The translations under genes were made by a program, and so were the position numbers. Of a stretch of 64,000 bases of DNA, positions 1-8,240 are shown in pieces. Origin of the DNA: Cohaesibacter sp. (lineage in GTDB: Bacteria > Pseudomonadota > Alphaproteobacteria > Rhizobiales > Cohaesibacteraceae); contig JAOAQZ010000029.1 of NCBI GenBank assembly GCA_025210795.1, positions 1 to 64,000 of the forward strand. Direction: 5' to 3'. The first letter of the stretch is position 1. The number at the start of each line of letters is the position of its first letter. The notes under the pieces were generated by a model. It ran no database searches. It saw only the letters and a program-made list of their open reading frames with translations, and was not told where the DNA came from.

Positions 1-96
1 GTGCAGATGAGATTTGGATCGCTATACCGAAATATTGCCGCCAATGCCATAGGTTTTGCAATTTTTTTCGTCACTGGCCCCATCTTTTCAGCCTAA
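1..96 (+). CDS. Possible C-terminal end of a membrane protein (partial)
   Basis: Frame 1 is open from the first base to a TAA at 94-96, giving 31 residues. The end is hydrophobic and helix-like (AIGFAIFFVTGPIFSA), as in a last transmembrane segment. An ATG lies at 7, so a short independent peptide is also possible. The product cannot be identified from so little sequence. The gene would converge on the LytTR gene with a gap of about 37 bases. Confidence 0.3.
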   Translation: MQMRFGSLYRNIAANAIGFAIFFVTGPIFSA

Positions 97-133
97 GAGA
101 CCGAAAAAGAAACAATCTGTTGGGGACTGCTGC

Positions 134-1078
134 CTATTTGGTATGGGACGTCCATCCCCGATTGCGAGGGACTTGGCGGTAGGTGCGACTGATCGGGAGC
201 CGTTCACCTGTTGTCAGAATGGCAAATTGGCGGCTGTCTTCAGTTATGATTCCATCCACAGCCTGATCAGCCACCCAGTGGGAGCGGTGGATCTGCGCGC
301 CATCATAATCGCTCAGCTCTTTGACCGCATCTCCAAGGCGCATGAGGATAAGCTCCTTGCCGTGCTTGGTGCGGACCTCCAGATAATGATCCTGACTGGA
401 GAGCGAGATGAGATCCCGGCCCAAATGCTTTGGAAGACGATCGAAAAAGGGATGATGTGTGTTGGTTGTTCCCTCTGTTTTGTCTTGCTCTGTGGTGGCT
501 GTTGTCCCTTCGGGAAAAGGTGCTTGGTTATGTCGCCATAGAATGAAGAGTGCTGAAATGAGAATGGTCAAGGGAGCGATATAGAGCACCAATTGCCAGA
601 AACCCGATTTGTCAGCAAAGTTTACCGCGGCTTGGTTGGAATAGGGCTCGGCAATGGAGTTGGCCAACAAGGTTGCCCCTGCAATGGGAAAGGCACTTGC
701 ACAACCGGCAAGACAGGCGGATGTAAGCTCAGCCCATTTTGAAGGTCTGGATGTAAATGTGGGCAAGAGGCTAAAGAATAAAGCCGAGAGCAGCGGTGTT
801 GCAATCCAAGCCACCAGATTGATGCTGGCCCAATACAGAATGCGAATGGGTGTGGGAAACAAGCCAAAGGTGTCAAATGGCTCCATCCAGATCAGCAATA
901 AAGTGGTGGCTAGATACCCAAAAATGAGCCCAGGGCGAATGATATGCAAGATTCGGCCCGCTTTTTGACGAAGCGTGAGTGGTGCAGGGCTAACTTTTGG
1001 GCAAACAGGGTCTGTCATTGGCGGATAAAGGCAGTCATTCACGAATTGCTGTTTGAAAGTGATCTTCATTATCAGCAT
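134..1078 (-). CDS. Membrane-anchored LytTR-domain DNA-binding regulator
   Basis: The 314-residue product has four predicted transmembrane segments in its first half (roughly residues 47-65, 80-105, 118-142 and 160-182). A polar linker follows, then a C-terminal LytTR DNA-binding domain of about 95 residues. That domain shows the family pattern: LISLSSQDHYLEVRT, a central IHRSHWV and the closing GERLPISRTYR. LytTR proteins bind DNA through beta strands, and membrane-bound versions of this layout are common in alphaproteobacteria; their signals are mostly unknown. No receiver or kinase domain is present. The start is uncertain: ATGs at 1078, 1069 and 1018 are all in frame and none has a strong ribosome-binding site. 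The target is unknown; an adjacent membrane gene (DUF2306) is divergent. Confidence 0.85.
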   Translation of the reverse strand: MLIMKITFKQQFVNDCLYPPMTDPVCPKVSPAPLTLRQKAGRILHIIRPGLIFGYLATTLLLIWMEPFDTFGLFPTPIRILYWASINLVAWIATPLLSALFFSLLPTFTSRPSKWAELTSACLAGCASAFPIAGATLLANSIAEPYSNQAAVNFADKSGFWQLVLYIAPLTILISALFILWRHNQAPFPEGTTATTEQDKTEGTTNTHHPFFDRLPKHLGRDLISLSSQDHYLEVRTKHGKELILMRLGDAVKELSDYDGAQIHRSHWVADQAVDGIITEDSRQFAILTTGERLPISRTYRQVPRNRGWTSHTK

Positions 1079-1152
1079 CGCTAGGGGCAGGTAAAGGCCG
1101 CTTTAGCAGAGCGGCTGTTTTTTTCTTTGGCTGCTTTTGGGATTAACTGACG

Positions 1153-1536
1153 ATGACTTTATTGATTGGGCTTCACCTTTTCTCGGCCCTTTTGGCCCTT
1201 GTTTTGGGCGGTATGCTGCTTGCTCTGCCAAAGGGACGAGGATGGCATAGGCCGTTGGGGCGCATCTGGATAGGAGGGATGGTGATTGCTTGTCTCTCAT
1301 CCTTTGGACTGTCCAGTCATATGATGGGAAGCTATTTCTCGCCGTTACATGGATTGGCGTTGTTTACACTGGTTATGGTGTGGAAAGCTTTTTATCATGC
1401 ACGGCGGGGGCAGATCTCTGCCCACCGCAAAGTGGTCCAAGGTCTCTATTGGGGAGCCCTTGTCGTCCCTGGCATTTTTGCGATTATTCTGCCCGGACGA
1501 TTTCTAAATGATTTCTTTTCTCAATCATTGTTTTGA
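1153..1536 (+). CDS. DUF2306 family membrane protein
   Basis: A 127-residue hydrophobic protein with four predicted transmembrane helices. The pattern RxxxHRxxGRxWIGGM after helix 1 and HAxxGQxxAHRKxxxGLYWGAL before the last helix match the DUF2306 group of small predicted membrane proteins. These carry conserved histidines that may bind haem or metal, although their function is not established. The gene is divergent from the LytTR regulator with only about 75 bases between the starts, so the two may share a control region. Confidence 0.75.
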   Translation: MTLLIGLHLFSALLALVLGGMLLALPKGRGWHRPLGRIWIGGMVIACLSSFGLSSHMMGSYFSPLHGLALFTLVMVWKAFYHARRGQISAHRKVVQGLYWGALVVPGIFAIILPGRFLNDFFSQSLF

Positions 1537-1566
1537 AGAAGAAATCATTTTTACTCAAACTAGGCG

Positions 1567-1809
1567 CTAGTCCGAGCTTGAGCCATTGAGGTCGAGCTTG
1601 GTTGGCTTCTTGCCATCATAATCGCTGATGCCGATGGAAATGGCATAGCAGGCAAGGCGGACCGATTTGGGAATGGTGACGGCTTTGCCGTCTCTTGCGC
1701 CTTTTTCATAATATTGAATCATGCGCTTTTTCAGCCCCAAAAGATCGGCTGCATCTTTTTGCTTTAGTCCAAGACCCCGCCGCCAGGCGCGGAATTGGGT
1801 GGCTGGCAT
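1567..1809 (-). CDS. Small XRE-type helix-turn-helix protein
   Basis: From the ATG at 1809 the product has 80 residues. It is essentially one helix-turn-helix domain: FRAWRRGLGLKQKDAADLLG followed by the recognition helix region KKRMIQYYEKG. The reading frame is open further upstream, with GTG at 1845 and TTG at 1890, so a start 12 to 27 codons earlier cannot be excluded; none has a clear ribosome-binding site. It resembles solitary chromosomal XRE regulators common in Hyphomicrobiales. The upstream region has several GCGCA-type half sites, which fits autoregulation. No toxin partner is adjacent. Confidence 0.75.
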   Translation of the reverse strand: MPATQFRAWRRGLGLKQKDAADLLGLKKRMIQYYEKGARDGKAVTIPKSVRLACYAISIGISDYDGKKPTKLDLNGSSSD

Positions 1810-1859
1810 ATGGTCTATATCAAGGATTTCTTCGGATTTGGACACGGATACACACGCAT

Positions 1860-1945
1860 TGCGCAAAAAGTGCGCCTTTAAGGTTGACAAAAATGCACAT
1901 TGTGCGCATATTTATCAAATAGGCGCACTAAGTGCAGTTGCACTC
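1860..1945. promoter_or_regulatory. Cluster of GCGCA/TGCGC half sites upstream of the XRE gene
   Basis: Three clusters are visible: GCGCA-n5-TGCGC at 1861-1875, TGCACA-n3-TGCGCA at 1894-1908, and GCGCACTAAGTGCAGTTGCAC at 1922-1942. On the plus strand, TTGACA (1884-1889) and CATATT spaced by 17 overlap these sites. The arrangement suggests an operator region bound by the adjacent HTH protein. This is inference from position and symmetry only. Confidence 0.4.
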
Positions 1946-2062
1946 CTAATCATAAAAGCCTAAGCAACACGCATGGTCAATGGGTGATTTAGGCTTAATT
2001 GGTGCGAAGGTGAACGGGGAGGTGAGACTTTTTGTCATTCCTCTAGGGAAAGGAAAAAACCA

Positions 2063-2182
2063 ATGTTGGCCAATCTTGTAGCAAGCCGTGAAGCGCTGGG
2101 TGTGAGACGTCGTTGCGACGTTCACGAAGTTGCCAGCTTCCGTTGTTCGTTTGCTCGCCTGTTCCGGGCTTGGTTCTCTTAA
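2063..2182 (+). CDS. Possible 39-residue peptide inside the structured transcript
   Basis: ATG at 2063 is preceded by AGGGAAAGGAAA, a good ribosome-binding site. The frame encodes 39 residues with seven arginines, including an RRR run at residues 15-17, and ends at TAA 2180-2182. A hairpin forms within the coding part and a terminator follows about 75 bases later, the layout of a leader peptide with an attenuator. No homologue is recognised and the frame may be fortuitous. Confidence 0.25.
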   Translation: MLANLVASREALGVRRRCDVHEVASFRCSFARLFRAWFS

Positions 2183-2257
2183 AAGGGTGGGCGTAGTCCC
2201 ATGCCCTGTGCGGGTATCTAACCTTAGGTTTGAATAGTCGCGTTCGTGATTTCAAGT

Positions 2258-2287
2258 AAGGCTCGCTCTATGCGGGCCTTCTTTTTT
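2258..2287 (+). terminator. Intrinsic terminator
   Basis: AAGGCTCGC pairs with GCGGGCCTT (one G-T pair) around a 5-base loop, followed by CTTTTTT. No annotated gene ends here, so it supports the transcript proposed at 2040-2287. Confidence 0.8.
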
Positions 2288-2468
2288 GCCTATTTTCTTT
2301 TTCCGTGCCTTTTCCTTGTGTCCGACTTCAGGCTGAAAGGCGGGATTTTGCCTTTTCTTTCTTTGCTTTTTGTGTGCTGGGTCTTAAAGTTGCAGTCCTG
2401 ACTATGGGGAATGGCCCTTAAGTGGGTTGGTGTTGCGATTTTTCTTATAAAATTGGATAGGGGCACAC

Positions 2469-3383
2469 ATGCGTTGGCGTGGGCGTCGTGAAAGTGACAA
2501 TGTTGAAGATCAGCGCGGGCAAAGCCGTGGAGGCTTTTCGCGCGGTGGATTGCGGTTGCCAATTGGTCGTGGGGGCGGACGGGGAAAGCCAAGCCTGACC
2601 TTTTTGATCATTGGTGGTGTGGTGTTGTGGTTGATGGGGGTAAGCCCCATGGAAATTCTCTCCATCATGATGGGTGGGGGCGGTACGGTCGCAACGCAGC
2701 AAGCCCCGATGCCGCGCCAAAGCGCGCCCAGTGATCGCGCCTCAGATGAGCTTGCCTCTTTTGTGAAAGTGGTTCTGGCCGAGACGGAAGATGTCTGGGG
2801 AGATATTTTCAAACGAGCCGGACAGCGTTATCCCGAGCCGCGTCTGGTGCTGTTCTCCAATCAGGTGAAATCTGCCTGCGGTTTTGCCTCATCGGCAACC
2901 GGTCCTTTTTATTGTCCGGGCGATCAGAAGGTCTATATCGATCTGGGCTTTTACCGCGAGCTCAAAACCCGCTTTGACGCGCCGGGGGATTTTGCCCAAG
3001 CTTACGTAATTGCCCATGAAGTGGGGCACCATGTGCAGAATATCACTGGCGTTCTGCCAGAGTTTAACCGCAAACGTCGCTCGATGAGCGAGCTGCAGGC
3101 TAACAAAATGTCGATCCGGGTTGAGCTTCAGGCTGACTGTTTTGCTGGTGTTTGGGCGCATTATACCGGACAGAAAGGGCTTTTGGAGCAAGGGGATCTG
3201 GAAGAGGCGCTCAATGCAGCCACACAGATTGGCGATGATGCCTTGCAGCGGCGCAGCCAAGGCTATGTTGTGCCGGAGAGCTTTAATCACGGCACCTCGG
3301 CCCAGCGCAAAAAATGGTTTGCCATTGGTTACAAAAGTGGCAAGGCGGGCAGCTGCGATACCTTCTCGGTGGCCAATCCCTAA
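2469..3383 (+). CDS. ypfJ: Neutral zinc metallopeptidase, YpfJ family
   Basis: The 304-residue protein has a short Arg/Gly-rich cytoplasmic N-terminus, one transmembrane helix (about residues 40-58), and an external domain of the YpfJ/PF04228 type. The zinc motif HEVGHH is at about residues 183-188, and ELQADCFAGVWAH supplies the downstream acidic ligand. CGFASSATGPFYCPGDQKVYIDL is the conserved block before the active site. The family is annotated as a metallopeptidase by motif; substrates are not known. An AGGGG lies just before the ATG. The gene ends at a bidirectional terminator shared with carA, so it is probably monocistronic. Confidence 0.92.
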   Translation: MRWRGRRESDNVEDQRGQSRGGFSRGGLRLPIGRGGGRGKPSLTFLIIGGVVLWLMGVSPMEILSIMMGGGGTVATQQAPMPRQSAPSDRASDELASFVKVVLAETEDVWGDIFKRAGQRYPEPRLVLFSNQVKSACGFASSATGPFYCPGDQKVYIDLGFYRELKTRFDAPGDFAQAYVIAHEVGHHVQNITGVLPEFNRKRRSMSELQANKMSIRVELQADCFAGVWAHYTGQKGLLEQGDLEEALNAATQIGDDALQRRSQGYVVPESFNHGTSAQRKKWFAIGYKSGKAGSCDTFSVANP

Positions 3384-3417
3384 ATTTTGTATGAGGATTG
3401 CTAGCCAAATATAAAAG

Positions 3418-3451
3418 AAAACCCCGCCAGACGCTGATCTGGCGGGGTTTT
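3418..3451. terminator. Bidirectional terminator between ypfJ and carA
   Basis: A 14-bp perfect stem, AAAACCCCGCCAGA with TCTGGCGGGGTTTT, 6-base loop. A-rich on one side and T-rich on the other, so it can terminate both convergent genes. Confidence 0.93.
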
Positions 3452-3491
3452 GTATTTTGTAGCATGTCAGCTTTTTATGAAAGCTTGTGCC

Positions 3492-4724
3492 TTATTCGGC
3501 GACCAGTTCCATGCCTTTTTTCTCGCGCATCAGGTTGGTGAAGCGCGTGAAAAGATAGTGGCTATCTTGCGGGCCGGGGGATGCTTCGGGGTGATATTGC
3601 ACCGAGAAGATTGGCTTGCCAGAGACCGCAAGGCCGCAATTGGTTTGGTCAAACAAAGAGATATGGGTCTGTTCGACACCGTCTGGCAGGCTGTCGCCAT
3701 CCACGGCAAAGCCATGGTTCATGGAGGTGATTTCCACTTTGCCTGTGGTCTCGTCCTTGACTGGATGATTGGCGCCATGATGGCCCTGATGCATTTTCTT
3801 GGTTTGTGCACCAAGGGCAAGGGCCAGCATCTGGTGACCAAGGCAAATGCCAAAGAGCGGAATATCCGCCGCAATCACCTTCTGAATGGCTTCAACCGAG
3901 TAATTGCCGGTAGCGGCCGGATCGCCGGGGCCATTGGAGAGGAAGACACCATCGGGATTGTAGGAGAGGATTTCCTCGCCCGTTGCTGACGCAGGCAAAA
4001 CGGTGAGCTTGCAGCCTTGCTCGGCCAGACGGCGCAGGATGTTGCGCTTGATGCCATAATCAACTGCGACCACATGGAAATCCGGATCGGACAAGTCGCC
4101 ATAGCCCTCATCCCAGACCCATGGGGTCTCGGTCCAGCCAAATTGCTGTTTGGTTGTCACCTCTTTGGCAAGATCAGCCCCTTCAAGGCCGCTCCAGCCG
4201 GAGGCTTCTGCCTTAAGGGCGTCAATGTCGAAATTGCCATCGGGCGCATGGGCGATAACGGCGTTGGACAGGCCTTTTTCGCGGATAAGCGCGGTCAGAG
4301 CCCGTGTGTCAATGCCTGCGATACCGATAATGCCGCGCTGTTTCAGCCATGCATCAAAATGGCGGGTGGCACGATAATTGGATGGTTCGGTGATATCGGT
4401 TTTGATCACGGCCCCCTGGACACCGGAATCGGTCGACATGTCGACAGTTTCGCTGTCTTCGTCATTGGTGCCGATATTGCCGATATGGGGGAAGGTGAAG
4501 GTAACAATCTGGCCTGCATAGGACGGATCGGTCAGGATTTCCTGATATCCGGTAATGGCAGTGTTGAAACAAACCTCGGCAACGGCGGAGCCGGTTGTGC
4601 CGATGCCCTGACCTTCGATGACAGTGCCATCGGCCAGTACCAAAAGGGCTGTTGGTTTTGTTTCTTGCCAGGGAGCCGGTTCAGACTGAATGCCTTCAGC
4701 GGTATTTGGAGCTGTTTGAGCCAT
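3492..4724 (-). CDS. carA: Carbamoyl-phosphate synthase small (glutaminase) subunit
   Basis: CarA hydrolyses glutamine and passes ammonia to CarB for carbamoyl phosphate synthesis, feeding arginine and pyrimidine pathways. The N-terminal CPSase small domain begins LVLADGTVIEGQGIG and contains FNTAITGYQEILTDPSYAGQIV. The C-terminal class I amidotransferase domain has LSNGPGDP, the nucleophile motif FGICLGHQ and the catalytic HPEASPGPQDS near the end. The ATG at 4724 (410 residues) starts where the family normally does and has AGGACG upstream. The frame is open to an ATG at 4790. carB is not in this window. Confidence 0.96.
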   Translation of the reverse strand: MAQTAPNTAEGIQSEPAPWQETKPTALLVLADGTVIEGQGIGTTGSAVAEVCFNTAITGYQEILTDPSYAGQIVTFTFPHIGNIGTNDEDSETVDMSTDSGVQGAVIKTDITEPSNYRATRHFDAWLKQRGIIGIAGIDTRALTALIREKGLSNAVIAHAPDGNFDIDALKAEASGWSGLEGADLAKEVTTKQQFGWTETPWVWDEGYGDLSDPDFHVVAVDYGIKRNILRRLAEQGCKLTVLPASATGEEILSYNPDGVFLSNGPGDPAATGNYSVEAIQKVIAADIPLFGICLGHQMLALALGAQTKKMHQGHHGANHPVKDETTGKVEITSMNHGFAVDGDSLPDGVEQTHISLFDQTNCGLAVSGKPIFSVQYHPEASPGPQDSHYLFTRFTNLMREKKGMELVAE

Positions 4725-5121
4725 GGTCTTGCGTCCTGCGAGCAGTGTGGATCCATATGCCACTTTATAGAAGGTTGCAGGCATTGCCATGAACCAACAT
4801 TAGGCGGTTCAGTTGCAACAAATCTGTAAAGTGGGAGACGCTATTCTCAAGCGTGATGATCTAGGGCAAAACAAGGCAAAGGTCAATCATGACTCTCTGA
4901 TTGCACCGGATTTTCTAGAAAAGTTTGCAACATGCTGCCGATTTGCGCCTGTCTGTGTGTAAATACGCAGAAAAACGAAGGAGCTTAGGGGATCCCCTTA
5001 AGTTGGCAGGAAGGGCGTGGCTGCATTTTGCCCAAATGTTGGGCGGGCGGGGTTAACTGTCTTGCCAGCGGGCGTCCGGCAAGGTATTTAGCTGAGTGCG
5101 ATGATAAAAGGACGATGGACA
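4725..5121. other. Intergenic region between carA and the yqeY-like gene
   Basis: About 400 bases between divergent genes must hold both promoters. The only marked structure is a near-perfect palindrome at 4984-5002 (CTTAGGGGATCCCCTTAAG, one extra T). I see no gene, tRNA or known riboswitch here. Confidence 0.5.
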
Positions 5122-5571
5122 ATGCGCGAGCAAATTACACAGGGTCTGAAGGACGCGATTAAGTCTCAGGACAAACGGCGTATGGCAACTCTGCGTTTGG
5201 TAAGCGCTGCCATTAAAGACCGGGATGTGGAAGCACGCGGCAATGGCAAAGAGCGCGTCGGCGACGACGAGCTTCTGGAAATCCTGGCGAAAATGGTCAA
5301 GCAGCGGGACGAATCCATCCGCATCTATGAAGATGCAGGGCGGCTTGAGCTGGCTGAGCAAGAGCGCATTGAAATGTCCATCATCAAGGAGTTTTTGCCA
5401 AAGCAACTGGATGAAGCCGCTGTTGCCGAGATTTGCCAACAGGTGGTTGAGGAGTTGGGCGCAAGTGGTCTGCGCGATATGGGTAAGGTGATGAACCTGC
5501 TTAAAGAGCGCTATCCCGGCCAGATGGATTTTGGCAAAGCCAGCGGTGTGGTCAAAGGTCTTTTGATGTAA
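5122..5571 (+). CDS. GatB/YqeY domain protein
   Basis: A 149-residue protein of the YqeY family, related to the tail domain of the GatB amidotransferase subunit. It shows MREQITQGLKDAIKSQDKRR, the stretch RMATLRLVSAAIKDRDVEARG, and the C-terminal MGKVMNLLKERYPGQMDFGK that is diagnostic. The family is thought to bind tRNA or assist amidotransferase-like reactions, but its role is not proven. The ATG at 5122 is preferred because AAAGGA ends nine bases before it; an in-frame ATG at 5101 lies upstream. It precedes dnaG, an arrangement common in alphaproteobacteria. Confidence 0.9.
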   Translation: MREQITQGLKDAIKSQDKRRMATLRLVSAAIKDRDVEARGNGKERVGDDELLEILAKMVKQRDESIRIYEDAGRLELAEQERIEMSIIKEFLPKQLDEAAVAEICQQVVEELGASGLRDMGKVMNLLKERYPGQMDFGKASGVVKGLLM

Positions 5572-5751
5572 CACTCAATCCCGTTTGAGAATTGGTTGAT
5601 GGCCTGTTTGATCTTGGCCCTTTGGGACTGTAAGATTGGCAGGCAGGATCATTGCTGCTCTTCTGCTTTTTAAAACTTGTTTTGCAGAACAAAGGCAGGG
5701 GAATATGCAAGATATCCGCGCGTGTTTCATGAATTTAAGTTGAGAGTTTGA

Positions 5752-7767
5752 ATGAAATTTCCGCCAAGCTTGCTGGATGACATTCGGGATCGGATTGCCG
5801 TGTCTGATGTTGTTGGCCGCAAAGTCAAATTGCGGCGGCACGGGCGGGAATATATGGGTCTGTCGCCTTTTAATAAGGAAAAGACACCCAGCTTTACCGT
5901 GAATGACCAAAAGCAGTTTTATCACTGTTTCTCGTCAGGCAAGCATGGTGATATCTTCAAATTCCTGATGGAAACGGAAGGCCTTAGTTTTCCCGAGGCG
6001 GTGGAGGCCTTGGCCTCGCAAGCCGGGATTGCCCTGCCATCACCCGATCCGCAAGCGCAAAGGCGCGAGAAAGAGCGGGCAAGTCTTTATGACGTTATGG
6101 AAATGGCGACCAAATATTTCCAGCTGCAATTCTCGGCCGATCTGGGGCGTGAAGCGCGCCAATATGCGCAAAAGCGTGGTTTGAGTGCGGAGACGCTTTC
6201 GACCTTTCGTTTCGGTTTTGCTGCTAATAGTCGTGATCATTTGAAGAATTATCTGTTGCAGCGCGGGGTTAGCGAGCGGGATATGCTGGAAACCGGCCTT
6301 GTGATCAAGCCTGATGACGGACGCCCGAGCTATGACCGCTTTCGCAACCGTTTGATGATCCCCATTGAGGATGAACGGGGGCGTGTGGTGGCCTTCGGGG
6401 GCCGTATTCTTGATCCTGACGGCAAGCCGAAATATCTCAATTCGCCTGAAACCAAACTGTTCCATAAGGGGCATATGCTCTTTAACGCCCAGCGTGCCCG
6501 CAAAGCGGCCTATGAGAATGGCGCAGCGATTGTGACCGAAGGCTATATGGATGTGATCGCCCTGCATCAGGCGGGCATCCCCTATGCCGTTGCGTCGCTG
6601 GGTACAGCCTTTACCGAGGCGCAGATCACGCGCCTTTGGAAGATGGCGCCAGAACCTTATATTTGTTTTGATGGGGACAGAGCTGGGCGTCAGGCAGCCC
6701 ATCGGGCTATCGAGCGCATCTTACCGCAGCTCAAGGCGGGCTTTTCCTTCCAGTTTGCCTTCATGCCTGAAGGGCAGGACCCTGATGATGTGGTCAGCCA
6801 AGGCGGAGCTGGAGCGTTTCACGAGCTTTTGGCCAAGGCTATGCCGCTGTCGGATGTGGTGTGGCAGCGCGAGCTTGATGCCCAGACCATTGACACGCCC
6901 GAACGCAAGGCAGCCCTTGAAAAGCGCATTGATGATCTGGTGCGCGAAATCAAGGATGAGCGGGTTGCGCGCCAATATCAGATGAGCTTCAAATCCGCCC
7001 TGTCCAATCTGTTTTGGCAGCAGGCGCGGGCCAAGCGGGATGCGCATTTTACCGGTGGTGGGGCCAAGGCGGGGCAAGGGGCTGGGCCAAGCAACGCCCT
7101 GGCGGCATCAGGCAATATCAGTCGCGTGCCGGAGGCGGGGCAATCCACCGAATATGAAGAGAATATTCTGGGGCTTTGCATTCATATCCCGCACCTGTTT
7201 GAGGAACATGCCGAACAGATCCTTTCGCTCAATTTTCAAAAAGCTGGTCTTGAGCCGTTTAAACATGTTCTCTCGCATCTGATTTTTGATCAGGGTGCAT
7301 CCCATTATAGCGATATCTATGCCAAGGCATCGCCCGATCTGTTTCCTCTTTTGGATGATCTGCATGGCGCGGAGGTGCTTAATGCTGATGGGGGTGTTCT
7401 CAAACCTTACGGGTGGCAGCTTGCCTCACGCCGCCATGTGCCGCAGTTGGCTTTCCGGCCAGGGAGGCTGTTTCTTGAGCGGATGCTGGCCTATTGGTTG
7501 GCGGTGCTGGAAGTGCGCGAAATTCAGGCCGATCTTGATGGGGAAACGGCTCAGGCCATGCATGACCCGGATGTGGGGGATCATGCCTTTGAGCGTATTC
7601 AGGCCCTGACGCAGGAGTTGCATCGCCGCCGCGAGGAAAATGTACGCGAAGATCAGGATCTGTTTGACGAATACAAGAAAATGCAGACAGCGGGCATTAG
7701 CGCTGATCTTGCAACCACGCTGTCCGAGCTCGCCCTTGGCCGGATCGGTGATGATGCAGGCGCTTGA
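5752..7767 (+). CDS. dnaG: DNA primase
   Basis: DnaG makes RNA primers at the replication fork. The 671-residue product has the N-terminal zinc-binding-type domain (residues 1-100). The TOPRIM catalytic core includes AIVTEGYMDVIALHQAG and the acidic motif ICFDGDRAGRQAAHRA, and a helicase-binding C-terminal region follows. Unusually, the zinc ligands are largely missing. Where E. coli has a C-x2-H and a C-x2-C pair, this protein reads LSPFNKEKTPSF and YHCFSSG, keeping only one cysteine. Some alphaproteobacterial primases share this pattern. The ATG at 5752 gives the normal N-terminus. It is followed by rpoD, the classic macromolecular-synthesis order. Confidence 0.96.
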   Translation: MKFPPSLLDDIRDRIAVSDVVGRKVKLRRHGREYMGLSPFNKEKTPSFTVNDQKQFYHCFSSGKHGDIFKFLMETEGLSFPEAVEALASQAGIALPSPDPQAQRREKERASLYDVMEMATKYFQLQFSADLGREARQYAQKRGLSAETLSTFRFGFAANSRDHLKNYLLQRGVSERDMLETGLVIKPDDGRPSYDRFRNRLMIPIEDERGRVVAFGGRILDPDGKPKYLNSPETKLFHKGHMLFNAQRARKAAYENGAAIVTEGYMDVIALHQAGIPYAVASLGTAFTEAQITRLWKMAPEPYICFDGDRAGRQAAHRAIERILPQLKAGFSFQFAFMPEGQDPDDVVSQGGAGAFHELLAKAMPLSDVVWQRELDAQTIDTPERKAALEKRIDDLVREIKDERVARQYQMSFKSALSNLFWQQARAKRDAHFTGGGAKAGQGAGPSNALAASGNISRVPEAGQSTEYEENILGLCIHIPHLFEEHAEQILSLNFQKAGLEPFKHVLSHLIFDQGASHYSDIYAKASPDLFPLLDDLHGAEVLNADGGVLKPYGWQLASRRHVPQLAFRPGRLFLERMLAYWLAVLEVREIQADLDGETAQAMHDPDVGDHAFERIQALTQELHRRREENVREDQDLFDEYKKMQTAGISADLATTLSELALGRIGDDAGA

Positions 7768-8240
7768 TTGAAAGCCTCGCCTTGCTGCTGCTTGTTTGGC
7801 TATGACTATAGTGTCGAGAGCGAATTAAGTTCCAAGCGGCCAGATTCGTCCTTATTTGGTGCTAAATGTCTGAAAATGATTCGAAAATTGCAAGAAACTG
7901 GCAAATTTTCTTGATTTAGGGGTTGCCGAATCGAATCACTGCGCTAAATATCATGGCTCGGCAGAAAAAAGCGCCAATGTGTCAATATGGCGAGAAATGA
8001 TTGATTGCTGCCTCAAAATCTAATGGATCACGAAACTGGGGATTTGTTTGTTTCCGGCCATCTTATCTGTTGTGGATAGCTCTGTAGGAAAGTGCATAGC
8101 TGCGGCAATAGGATGGCACGGTTAAGAGGCGTTTAACGCCCCATTGGTAAAACTGATCTGATAATCCTGACAAAGCTGTGCGAATGAGCATGGACAACCT
8201 GAGCGGACGGATGCACCGCACAGCATCCGTGGAGACAGGA
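7768..8240 (+). other. dnaG-rpoD intergenic region
   Basis: About 470 bases, distinctly AT-richer than the flanking genes, presumably holding the rpoD promoter and leader. I see no open frame with a ribosome-binding site, no strong terminator and no convincing consensus promoter by eye. Confidence 0.4.

Larger units (their letters stand above)
2040..2287 (+). ncRNA. Candidate structured transcript ending in a strong terminator
   Basis: This stretch between the XRE gene and ypfJ folds well by eye. There is a 10-bp hairpin with one bulge at 2102-2125 (ACGTCG-TTG-CGACGT core). A nested GGG/TGGG...CCCA/CCC stem lies at about 2185-2206, and an AACCT/AGGTT hairpin near 2219. A 9-bp terminator stem follows at 2258-2280 with a T-run. 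A 39-codon frame with a good Shine-Dalgarno lies inside it. It could be an sRNA or a leader-peptide transcript. It does not look like SRP RNA, RNase P RNA or tmRNA; I could not exclude 6S RNA. Confidence 0.4.

Noticed and set aside
5053..5574. Minus-strand 173-codon frame
   Set aside because: Exact antisense of the well-supported YqeY-like gene; no ribosome-binding site and no family resemblance.
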